DNA of 64,000 nt from 'Fragaria x ananassa' phyllody phytoplasma (GTDB lineage: Bacteria > Bacillota_I > Bacilli_A > Acholeplasmatales > Acholeplasmataceae). The stretch spans positions 62,001 to 126,000 of the forward strand of contig NZ_JAGVRH010000001.1 of the NCBI RefSeq assembly GCF_018274325.1. The letters run 5' to 3'. Shown piece after piece: positions 29,547 through 38,033 of the stretch (the stretch's first letter is position 1; every line of letters begins with the position of its first letter). The notes beneath the pieces are model-generated. The model was not told the origin of the DNA and did no database searches. It was given only the letters and a program-made list of their open reading frames with translations. Made by a program: the position numbers and the translations under genes.

Positions 29547-30491
29547 GGGCGACAAAGAGGCCAAATTATCGAGTAATTTAACCAATTACAACTGTTGTGG
29601 TAATGCAGTACAACCTTTTTTCGGTCTAGCAGACGAAAGAATGTCTAGATTAAAGCAGAAAAAAAACGCAAAAAACTAAAAAACTAAAAATTTAGTGTTT
29701 TTGCTAGTTGAAAAATAGTCATGGATAAACTTTGAAAGAAGTCTAAGGGAATTAAGGATAGTTTTTTTTAAAAGCTTGCGGTGGTAACTAAAACCGTAAT
29801 TTTAGGGCGTTTTATACATTGTTTACGTGTATTAAAAATTACCATCATAGCAAAAGCTTTGATATATTACCTAAAATATCACCTCTCCTTGTGATAATTA
29901 CTTTATTTTGAGGTTTCTCACCTAAAACTATTGATAGGTAGATAATTTGAGTAACTTGTATCCTCCTAAAAGTATCTAGTATTTATTTACTTTTTTAATT
30001 TAAAAAAACTAGAAAAACCATTTTTATGATTATGGGACTCAAGGAGAAAGCAGAATCATAGTAGTCGTGAGATATTCAAAGATTAAGTTGGAATACTTAA
30101 TTGGACTGACTCACTTAAGAGCTTGGGAAAGCCAAGTACAAGGCGAAAGAGGAAATATATTATATATCAATTTTTTCATATTTTTTTATGCATTTGATAA
30201 TCTCACATCAATCTCATATAAATTGTTAATAAATAATATCAAACAAATCTAATTACTTTTGAAATTTTATTTTCATTATTGATCAACTATTAGATAAAAA
30301 TTATGAAAAACTTGATTAATACATGCCTTTATAATGTTTTAATTATGTATTTTTTCATGTTTATATTATCAATATTTAATGATTGTATTAATTAATATAT
30401 AAACGCCGTATGCTTGGAAACTTGCTTGTACGGTGTTGTGTGAGGCTCAGAAAAACCCAGTTTTAAACTGTAAGCGTTCTGTTTCTATCAC
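29547..30491 (+). mobile_element. ORF-less group II intron, about 945 nt
   Basis: The 5' end reads GGGCGAC (consensus GUGYG). A 34-base domain V lies at 30403-30436: ACGCCGTATG pairs with TGTACGGTGT across a GAAA-bearing loop, with a CGC triad. A domain VI-like hairpin (CAGTTT/AAACTG, 30459-30470) follows and the 3' end is AC. Exon 1 ends GTAAAC (29541-29546), which is exactly complementary to GTTTAC at 29821-29826, 275 bases into the intron, the place expected for EBS1. The exon frame is continuous across the junction. No reverse transcriptase or maturase is encoded; the domain IV region (about 30160-30400) is bare A+T. The distal domain V stem is weak, so splicing activity is unsure and would need a maturase in trans. 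Confidence 0.75.
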
Positions 30492-31085
30492 AATGATATT
30501 TCAAAAATAAAAAGTTTCGAAACTAATACTAAAAACGAAAATGATAAAATCCTTTTAGAATCAATAAAAAAATATTTAGAAGACATCAAAAATGCAATAT
30601 TTAACCTTGCTTTTTATCTTGAAGAATTAACTCAAAAAAATAGTTCTAATTTTAATCAAGTAGCTTCACATTGTAAAAAATGGGTAGAAACTTTGAAGTG
30701 GATTTATAACATGATAAGTAATTTGAAACAAATAAATAATGATATAAAAGACCAAAATGCTAGATTTGCTAATGAAGATTTTTGTGAGCAATTAAGGAAA
30801 AAAATAGATAAAATAGAAATCCTTTTAGCAAAAACATGCAACTTAAATGATATAATGTTGAAGATAGATGAATTAAATGTTGAATACAATACTTTCACTA
30901 GTGAAAATCCGCTCAATACTACCAATCCTTCATCTCTCTCATCTATATCATCTATATCATCTCCTACGCAAACAAATTTAATTTTATTTTCTTGGATTTT
31001 TGGTATTTTATATGTCTTGATATTATTAATATTGCTGATTATTTTTTTTAGCAAGCATACAAGAAAGTATACTAGAAAAAGATAG
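30492..31085 (+). CDS. Surface protein, exon 2 with C-terminal membrane anchor
   Basis: Open in exon 1's frame from NDISKIKSFETNTKNEND directly after the intron; the first ATG is only at 30711, so it is not an independent gene. It encodes a long helical ectodomain (ILLESIKKYLEDIKNAIFNL, EDFCEQLRKKIDKIEILLAK), a Ser/Thr-rich stalk (LSSISSISSPTQT) and a membrane helix LILFSWIFGILYVLILLILL with a basic tail KHTRKYTRKR. The stalk includes short tandem TCATCTATA units that could slip. A terminator overlaps its stop codon. Confidence 0.72.
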   Translation, partial: NDISKIKSFETNTKNENDKILLESIKKYLEDIKNAIFNLAFYLEELTQKNSSNFNQVASHCKKWVETLKWIYNMISNLKQINNDIKDQNARFANEDFCEQLRKKIDKIEILLAKTCNLNDIMLKIDELNVEYNTFTSENPLNTTNPSSLSSISSISSPTQTNLILFSWIFGILYVLILLILLIIFFSKHTRKYTRKR

Positions 31086-31107
31086 CCTTTGAGGTTATCT
31101 TTTTTCT
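31081..31107 (+). terminator. Terminator of the intron-split gene
   Basis: GATAGCC/GGTTATC stem (31081-31099) with a five-base loop, then six T. The stem overlaps the TAG stop. Confidence 0.75.
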
Positions 31108-31435
31108 TTTTTGGTAAGTTTTTAAAAATGAGTTGAAATTTAGTAAAAATCAAATATCTATTTTTTATTTTCTTGCCATAAACTATTTCTCATATGTTAT
31201 ACTGAAAGTAATTAATAAGTTAATTATGATAATTATTAATTGTTACAATTTAATTCTTGCTTTGTTAGCGTTAGTGCTATTTTATAAGAATTAACTCTTT
31301 TTCCTTTCCTTTATTTTGAGTATTATTATTTATGAAAAAATATATTATATTTATATATTTATTTTCTTGTCTATTTTGCAATTTAAAATAATTTAAAAAT
31401 TAAAAAATCATCAAATATCAGGAGTATTAAAAAAT
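31108..31435. other. Intergenic region before pepA
   Basis: No gene. A pepA promoter is expected here; TTGTTA/TATACT-like hexamers occur near 31190-31212 but are not compelling. Confidence 0.4.
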
Positions 31436-32941
31436 ATGAAAATTTCTTTTATAACAAAATTAGAACAACCTAATGGTATTAATGCTGCCATCCTTTTACA
31501 AGTTCAAAAAGAAAATAAACTATTTGGTTTAGAAAAAGTCGATCCTAAAAATATTATTAAAAAAAGTTATGAAGTTGAAAATTTTGAAGGAACTTGGGGT
31601 TCGCAAATTAAATTATTATCTTTGGAAGCTTCTCCTTATTCTTGTGTAACAGTATTAGGTTTAGGTAAAAAAGAAGAAATAACTAATAAAAATTGGCTTA
31701 AAATAGGTGGCATTTGTTATGATGCTATTAAAAAAAATAAAAAAGTAGTTATTTTTGCTGATGCTTTAGGTGCTAGTGTGACAGAAACTCAAATTATGAA
31801 TTTAGTTTTAGGGATTTTATTAAAAAGTTATTCCTTTGATCGTTATCATACTTATAAAAAAGAAAATACTAACACAAACTCAATAGCAAATAGTAATTTA
31901 GAAATTAAAGTTGTGACTCAAAAAGTTGATGCTTGTCAAAAAAAGATGCAAGAAATTAAAGCTATTGCTGAAGGGGTTAATTTATCGAAAGAATTAATTA
32001 ATGAACCAGCTAATATTTTAGGAACCAAAGAATTTGTTCAAAAAATTAAAGAATTAGAAACAATGGGAATTGAAGTTGAAGTTTTAGAGGCACCACAATT
32101 AAAACAATTACAAATGAATGCTTTATTAGCGGTAGCTCAAGGTTCTGATAGACCTCCTTATTTAGTGGTAATGAAATGGAAGGGTGATCAAACATCCCAG
32201 GAAAGTCAACCATTATCTGTTGTTGGTAAAGGGGTAGTTTTTGATTCTGGAGGAATTTCTATTAAACCCTCCTTTAAAATGCAAGAGATGAAAAGTGATA
32301 TGGGAGGAGCTGCAGTTGTTGTTGGCTTAATGCATACTTTAGCAACTAGAAAAGCTCAAGTTAATGTTATTGGAATTGTAGGCTTAGTTGAAAATATGGT
32401 TAGTTCCAAAGCTCAACGACCTGGTGATATTGTTACTTCCATGTCTGGTCAAACAATTGAAGTTGTTAATACTGATGCTGAGGGTAGAATGGTATTATGT
32501 GATGCTTTATGGTATTGTAAAACCGTTATTAAACCTCAATTAATTATTGATTTAGCCACTTTAACTGGTGCTATTCAAGTTGCTTTGGGCAAAGAATATG
32601 CTGGACTTTTTGCTAATAATGATAATTTAGCCAAACAATTAATTCAATCAGGTAAAAATACATCAGAAAAAATATGGCAATTACCTTTAGATAAAAAATA
32701 TGATCAATTAATTGATAGTCAATTTGCTGATATGACTAATTCAGTTTGTGGTGGTGCAGGTTCTATTACTGCAGCTCAATTTTTAAAACGTTTTGTAGGC
32801 GACCTTATTCCTTGGGCACATATTGATATTGCAGGAGTTTGTTTGCAACCAAAAAATGAATTTAATAATTCTTGGGCTTCAGGATTTGGTGTACGTTTAT
32901 TAAATGATTTAATTAAAACTTATTATGAAAAAAATGATTAA
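31436..32941 (+). CDS. pepA: Leucyl aminopeptidase, M17 family
   Basis: A 501-aa cytosolic hexameric zinc exopeptidase that trims N-terminal residues from peptides, giving amino acids to an organism that cannot make them. The catalytic C-terminal domain shows VGKGVVFDSGGISIKPS, MKSDMGGAAVV, and NTDAEGRMVLCDAL, which hold the two metal ions and the catalytic Lys and Arg. It ends SGFGVRLLNDLI. The length is normal. Ribosome site CAGGAG, 11 bases before ATG. Monocistronic, with a terminator at 33026. Confidence 0.95.
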   Translation: MKISFITKLEQPNGINAAILLQVQKENKLFGLEKVDPKNIIKKSYEVENFEGTWGSQIKLLSLEASPYSCVTVLGLGKKEEITNKNWLKIGGICYDAIKKNKKVVIFADALGASVTETQIMNLVLGILLKSYSFDRYHTYKKENTNTNSIANSNLEIKVVTQKVDACQKKMQEIKAIAEGVNLSKELINEPANILGTKEFVQKIKELETMGIEVEVLEAPQLKQLQMNALLAVAQGSDRPPYLVVMKWKGDQTSQESQPLSVVGKGVVFDSGGISIKPSFKMQEMKSDMGGAAVVVGLMHTLATRKAQVNVIGIVGLVENMVSSKAQRPGDIVTSMSGQTIEVVNTDAEGRMVLCDALWYCKTVIKPQLIIDLATLTGAIQVALGKEYAGLFANNDNLAKQLIQSGKNTSEKIWQLPLDKKYDQLIDSQFADMTNSVCGGAGSITAAQFLKRFVGDLIPWAHIDIAGVCLQPKNEFNNSWASGFGVRLLNDLIKTYYEKND

Positions 32942-33025
32942 TCATATATTTTTTTAATTAATTTATTTTATTAATTCTTTAAATATTTGGATTAAAAGAT
33001 AGCTTTCTATATTTTTACTTAATAT

Positions 33026-33052
33026 AAAAACCCCTTTGATTGGGTTTTTTTT
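33026..33052 (+). terminator. Terminator of pepA
   Basis: AAAACCCC...GGGTTTTTTTT hairpin about 85 bases after the stop codon. Confidence 0.75.
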
Positions 33053-33173
33053 ATGTTTATCATAATTGATTTATTATAATACTAAACATTATTGATACAG
33101 AGAAATAATTTTATTTTAAGTGTTAAATTTATAGTCAATATTAATTAAAAAAATATAAAAAGGGGCTTCCAAA

Positions 33174-33723
33174 ATGTTTGTTATCTTTGAAAAAGAATTA
33201 GATCAAAATGGTAAAAAAATAGATGAAGATAAAACTTTTTGTCGTACTTATTTATTAAATATTTTTTTGGTTTATTATTTTGTTTATCAGCATATATTTT
33301 TTTACTCAAATAAATTATGAAAGCAATAAAATTTTAAAAAATATTATTCAATTTATTTATAGTATAATTTTTATTTTTAGTTTTTTAATGACTTTATGGT
33401 CAGCAGTAGTTTCTTCCATAAACAAAGCTATATGTTTTTATTTAATACTTAAACCAATTTATTGTAAAAAACCAAAAAAATGTGAAAAAAATAGATCATA
33501 CAACAAAACCATTTACAATTGTTTTTTTTGACAATTGTTTTCTATATTGTTTCTTTTCTCGTGTTATATTAAATGACAATTAATAGCTCATAATATGATG
33601 AATTTATTAGCTGATAAAATATTTATTTTAGTAAATTTTTCTTAATTTTGGTATTTGTTGTTTTTTTATCGTATATATGAATTTTTTCAAACAAAAAATG
33701 AAACAACAACAAAATAGAAAATA
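33174..33723 (+). pseudogene. Broken small membrane-protein gene
   Basis: Begins MFVIFEKELDQNGKKIDEDK and reads on to a TGA at 33318-33320. A second frame (33280-33531) carries FLMTLWSAVVSSINKAICF and a basic tail. Further peptide scraps (LLADKIFILVNFS, YRIYEFFQTKN) run to about 33723. It appears to be one membrane-protein gene with several frameshifts. Family unknown. Confidence 0.4.
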
Positions 33724-33811
33724 GTTAAATTATAATTATAAATATTTACCATTTTGTTAGGATATCTAGATATATCTAAGTGTACTTTAAAAACCCCTTG
33801 TTCATTATATA

Positions 33812-33842
33812 AAAAACTAACTTTTTAGTTAGTTTTTTTTGA
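33812..33842. terminator. Bidirectional terminator
   Basis: AAAACTAACT/AGTTAGTTTT stem with T-runs on both strands, between the relic at 33174 and the convergent transporter gene at 33982. Confidence 0.65.
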
Positions 33843-33981
33843 TATTAATAAATTCATATTTTATATAAATATAAAAAAAAGTCATTATAACTTTAGTAAA
33901 AACAATAATAAGCTTTTTGCCAAAATTAAACAACTTTTTTTATTTAAAATTTAATTTATATAAACATTATTTAGTTAATTA

Positions 33982-35430
33982 TCAACTATATATTAAAGGA
34001 TAAGCAATGCTTGCAATAATTACAATAAAAGATCCTCCAATGCGAGTAGTAATTTGGGAAAAAGGGATTAATTCCATTAAATCAGATGCCGATAAAATAG
34101 CAATATTACCAACCCCTCCAATACTATTTGTACAAAGTCCTGCTATGACAGAAGCTTCTAAAGGATAATAACCTAATTTTTTACCACAATATCCAGCTAT
34201 TAAGGCAACTAAAAGGACACACATAATACATGTAACAATAAAATTAATGTTGCTTAAATGAACCCAAGCTTTTTTAATTTCTAAAGTAGATCCTAAAATT
34301 ACTAAAATTGCTGAAATAAAATTAACAGTAATAAATTTAGCAGCTTGATTAATGCATTTAATATAATAATCAGAAATTAAGCTAAATAGTTTAATGATAA
34401 TAACAATAAAGACAATAAAGACAATAGTATCTGGGAAGTAAGGTTGAGCTTGAGGAAATATTTTGTTTAATATTTCTTTAATCACGATACTAAATGTATA
34501 TAAAGCAAAAATAGATATTAATCCAGTACTAAACTGAGATAAATTAAATGTATCAGGAGATTTAGGTGTTGGTTTATTATCATTAATTAATAACGAATTA
34601 TTAATTTCTAATTTTCCATTACCACTAAATTTACTTTTTGAAAAAAGTTTTTTAATAATCCCTGATAACAAAATACTAAAAACTCCACCTATTAACAAAG
34701 CGGGGAAAATATGGCTATTAGCTGCACTAACAATATCGTTTTTAGTTCCATAAACCTTACTTAAAGGGATAATTCCTGTAGTAATTCCTCCACTTGCTAA
34801 AGGTATAAAAATATAAAAAAGAGCATCTAAAAAAGGGCCTTTAGAAATTGTTGGTTTACCATCTGCCACTATTCCTTTAATAGGTGTGAAAAAATAACCT
34901 AAAATTCCTACTACCAAAGCACCTGTGATTAAGGAGATTAAAATTAAAGGAATAAATTTTTTAAAAGAATTTTTTAATAATTTAATATTCATTCCTAAGA
35001 AGCTTCCCATAATCAAAGCAGAAACAAAAAAAGTAGTAAATCCAATTCCCCCTTGAGATTTGTTTAAATGTTTAATACCGTCTAATGTATTTTTTTGTAT
35101 TTCGGTAAATATATGTTTTTCAGGAAAAAAATTAACTGTAAATAAAATAGAAGGAACAATAATACATAAAATAGCATCTCCTCCAATATCTTTTAAAATA
35201 GGAATCTTTTTGCCTATAGCTTTTAAAATAGCAGCTAAAAGCATAGTGATTAATAAAGGGGTAATTAAAGGGTGCCCAACCGCAGGTCCTCCTATTATTG
35301 GCAATAATACTTGCATTAAAGTAATAGTTACAATAATTCCAAAAACAGGAATACTAAAACCTAAAATAATAGTTTTAGGGGATTTTCCTTTTTTATCTGC
35401 TATATTTTCTTGTTCCTGAGAGAAGTTCAC
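33982..35430 (-). CDS. citS: Malate/citrate transporter, 2-hydroxycarboxylate family
   Basis: A 482-aa sodium- or proton-coupled symporter with about 11 membrane helices. Family marks include two GG-containing re-entrant loops: PLASGGITTGIIPLS near residue 215 and NSIGGVGNIAILSASDLMEL near residue 440. A polar loop at about 265-300 divides the two halves. The stop/start overlap of four bases (ATGA) with the upstream malic-enzyme gene links import with use: malate or citrate from phloem enters and is decarboxylated to pyruvate. Substrate choice (malate more likely) is inferred from that neighbour. Confidence 0.9.
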   Translation of the reverse strand: MNFSQEQENIADKKGKSPKTIILGFSIPVFGIIVTITLMQVLLPIIGGPAVGHPLITPLLITMLLAAILKAIGKKIPILKDIGGDAILCIIVPSILFTVNFFPEKHIFTEIQKNTLDGIKHLNKSQGGIGFTTFFVSALIMGSFLGMNIKLLKNSFKKFIPLILISLITGALVVGILGYFFTPIKGIVADGKPTISKGPFLDALFYIFIPLASGGITTGIIPLSKVYGTKNDIVSAANSHIFPALLIGGVFSILLSGIIKKLFSKSKFSGNGKLEINNSLLINDNKPTPKSPDTFNLSQFSTGLISIFALYTFSIVIKEILNKIFPQAQPYFPDTIVFIVFIVIIIKLFSLISDYYIKCINQAAKFITVNFISAILVILGSTLEIKKAWVHLSNINFIVTCIMCVLLVALIAGYCGKKLGYYPLEASVIAGLCTNSIGGVGNIAILSASDLMELIPFSQITTRIGGSFIVIIASIAYPLIYS

Positions 35431-36599
35431 TTGCGAATAACCCCTGTTTCTTCAGCTGCTTTAGCTACTGCTAAAGATATTTTTTGGACTACTTCTTTAT
35501 TAAAAGTACTTGGTAAAATATTTTGTTCATTTAAATCACTTTCTTTAATAATCCCTTTTAAAGCATAAACAGCAGCTTTTTTCATTTCTTCGTTAATCTT
35601 AGTAGCTTTAGCATTTAAAGCACCACGGAAAACTCCTGGAAAAGCTAAACAATTATTTACTTGGTTAGGGAAATCAGATCTACCTGTAGCAATTACTTTA
35701 GCACCACCACTTTTAGCTTCATCTGGCATAATTTCAGGAATAGGGTTAGCAAGAGCAAAAACAATAGCATCTTTATTCATAGTATTTACCATGTCACTTG
35801 TAACTATGCCAGGAGCTGAAACACCAATAAAAATATCTTTTCCTTTGATAACGTCTTTTAAAAGACCTTTTTCTTGTTTGTTATTAGTAACTTGTGTTAA
35901 TTTTTGTTGTGATGAGTTTAATGTATTGTCGCCGTGATATAAAGCGCCTTTTTTATCAACTAACACAACATTTTTAGGTTTTAACAATAACAACATTTTA
36001 GCTACTGCCATACCAGCAGAACCAGCTCCACTAATAACAATTTCAACATGATGAATAGATTTTCCTACTACTTTTAAAGCATTTAAAATACCTGCAGCAA
36101 CCACAATAGCAGTTCCATGTTGGTCATCGTGAAAGACAGGAATATCAAGTTTTTCTTTTAAAGCATCTTCAATTTCAATACATTGAGGAGCTTTGATATC
36201 TTCTAAGTTAATAGCGCCAAAAACAGGAGCAATTTTTTCAACAATATTAATAATTTCTGCTGAATCTTTGGAATCAATACAAATAGGAAAAGCGTCAACT
36301 CCAGCTAATTCTTTAAAAAGGATAGCTTTGCCTTCCATTACTGGTAAAGAAGCTTTTGCTCCAATATCGCCTAAGCCTAAAACAGCAGTTCCATTCGTAA
36401 CTACTCCTACCATATTGCCTTTGATAGTGTAACGATAAACATCTTCGGGATTGGCTTTAATTCTAAGACAAGGCTCTGCTACTCCAGGAGTATAAGCCAA
36501 TGATAAATCATTCAGATTTTCGACTTTAACTTTACTTACAATAGCTAATTTTCCTTGGTGTTTTTCATGCAATTCTAAAGCTTTTTCTTTTACATTCAT
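35427..36599 (-). CDS. sfcA: NAD(P)-dependent malic enzyme
   Basis: A 390-aa small-type malic enzyme converting malate to pyruvate and CO2 with reduction of NAD(P). Seen: SLAYTPGVAEPCLRI, the catalytic Lys in GAKASLPVMEGKAILFK, metal-binding DDQHGTAIV, the Rossmann motif VVISGAGSAGMAVAKMLLL, and ANPIPEIMPDEA. Length fits the short bacterial type without the C-terminal phosphotransacetylase-like domain. The ATG start is at 36599; no strong ribosome site is seen upstream. In phytoplasmas this gives an entry to pyruvate besides glycolysis. Confidence 0.95.
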   Translation of the reverse strand: MNVKEKALELHEKHQGKLAIVSKVKVENLNDLSLAYTPGVAEPCLRIKANPEDVYRYTIKGNMVGVVTNGTAVLGLGDIGAKASLPVMEGKAILFKELAGVDAFPICIDSKDSAEIINIVEKIAPVFGAINLEDIKAPQCIEIEDALKEKLDIPVFHDDQHGTAIVVAAGILNALKVVGKSIHHVEIVISGAGSAGMAVAKMLLLLKPKNVVLVDKKGALYHGDNTLNSSQQKLTQVTNNKQEKGLLKDVIKGKDIFIGVSAPGIVTSDMVNTMNKDAIVFALANPIPEIMPDEAKSGGAKVIATGRSDFPNQVNNCLAFPGVFRGALNAKATKINEEMKKAAVYALKGIIKESDLNEQNILPSTFNKEVVQKISLAVAKAAEETGVIRK

Positions 36600-36754
36600 T
36601 TTTATTTTATAAAACTCTTTCTTTATTTTTCAAGGAATAACTATATTTATAATAAGAAATACAAAAATAATCATCCATTTATATTTTATACCTTATTCCC
36701 CCTTTTTATTTAAAAATTTTTCCTTTTTTTCAAGTAATTGATAACAATGATAAA
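36600..36754. other. Region upstream of malic-enzyme gene
   Basis: Non-coding and should contain the promoter of the sfcA-citS operon; no clear hexamers. Confidence 0.4.
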
Positions 36755-37817
36755 CTCCAAAAAAATGGAACCAATTAAGAACAACATTTTTTCTCAAAAA
36801 ACAAATTATCTATTAATTACTTTTATAACAACCTCATTAACAATAAAACTTTGCATCTATTAAAAAAAACACCCTCAACCGCTTTATTAAACACCTTTAA
36901 AACACATTTAGATATTTTCCAAGTTAACTATAAAAACCAAACCAAAAAACAAAATCAAAGAATTAATCAGCAATTTAAATCCTCATAAATTAAAATCCCC
37001 ATAATTATTCCAATTATATCCAAACAAACTAGATAAATACAAATTTTTTCTTCTAAAATATTTTATTTTAGAATAATAACGTTTGATATTTCTTGCCATT
37101 TTAAATCTCCGTTTTTTTATATTTTTAGAAGCTGAAAAAATAACTTTATTCACTTATCACCTATTCTTTTCAAAGATTGTTAAAAACTGTTGAAAGTCCT
37201 ACTAATTGATTAAAATCATGATCAGAAATGACATTTTTACGGATACGGAATTAAGGTGGATTTGGTTGTATGAATATGAACTTTAATACGATTTTTAGTT
37301 TTTTCTTTTAAGTGTTAAATTTCAATTTGGCTAATCGCGATTTTTTTGCTAAAATTATTAATTAATTCACGGATTAAACAATCTTCTCTTTAATTAAAAA
37401 CAGGAATTTCTTTATCTTGAACAAAACATTGAGAATCCCAAGTTCTAATAATTCCTAATCTTAAACCATTAGGATTGATTTTCTGACCCATCTTGTACCT
37501 CCTTTAGTATTTTGTATAAAACCTTCTAATTAGGTTTTAACTGTTTGTAAATAATTATTTAATATTTTTATTTTTTGATATTTCAATAGGTAATTGCTGG
37601 ATTAATATTAATAAATATTTTTTTAATTAATTTGCATTGGTGATGGACCTAATGATTTTGAAATGATCCAATTAGCTGATATAGCTATCACCATGAGAAA
37701 CAGAAAAATAAAAAAGTGAAAAAATATTGCTAATAATATTTGCTCCGCTTCTAACATTTATCCTCCTTTTTCAATTTGGCTATTTTGTTGTTTTTAACTG
37801 GTTCCATTTTTTTTGAG
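36755..37817. mobile_element. ~1.06-kb element relic with inverted terminal repeats
   Basis: The left end CTCCAAAAAAATGGAACCAA then TTAAGAACAACA (36755-36786) is matched by the reverse complement of the right end (37786-37817: TGTTGTTTTTAACTGGTTCC then ATTTTTTTTGAG), with few mismatches over 32 bases. Inside: an rpsC fragment on the minus strand, an unidentified minus-strand MARNIKRYYSKIKYFRRKN peptide near 37100-37040, and the 5' tip of dnaB with ribosome site at about 37738-37765. It has no intact gene. Confidence 0.7.
37170..37491 (-). pseudogene. rpsC: Ribosomal protein S3 gene fragment
   Basis: ATG at 37491 with an AGGAGGT site reads [20 protein letters not shown], then after a stop CLIRELINNFSKKIAISQIE, then KNRIKVHIHTTKST, which tracks the first ~75 residues of S3 (MGQKINPIGLRLGI, then IREFI, then RVxVxIxTAKP). 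Beyond that the frame changes and similarity ends. S3 is essential, so an intact copy must lie elsewhere. This is a stray duplicate 5' end captured inside the mobile-element relic. Confidence 0.8.
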
Positions 37818-38033
37818 CAGTTCATTTTTTTATATGATTAAGACAATAATGATTAAATTATCAAAGTTCAAAATGATCAATTTGTTGATTTGTCATTATT
37901 TTGTCATTGTATTTATTTGTTAAAAATTATTTTTTATACTCTTAATTTTATCATTTTATGATATGCTAAAATTAGCAATAATTAATTTATTAAAATTGAT
38001 AAATTTTATAAAATAGTAAGTAGGTATGGTAAC

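Noticed and set aside
30067-30252. A 61-aa ORF between the two halves of the surface gene
   Set aside because: It lies in the structured part of the intron (domain II-IV region), lacks a ribosome site and resembles RNA-structure sequence.
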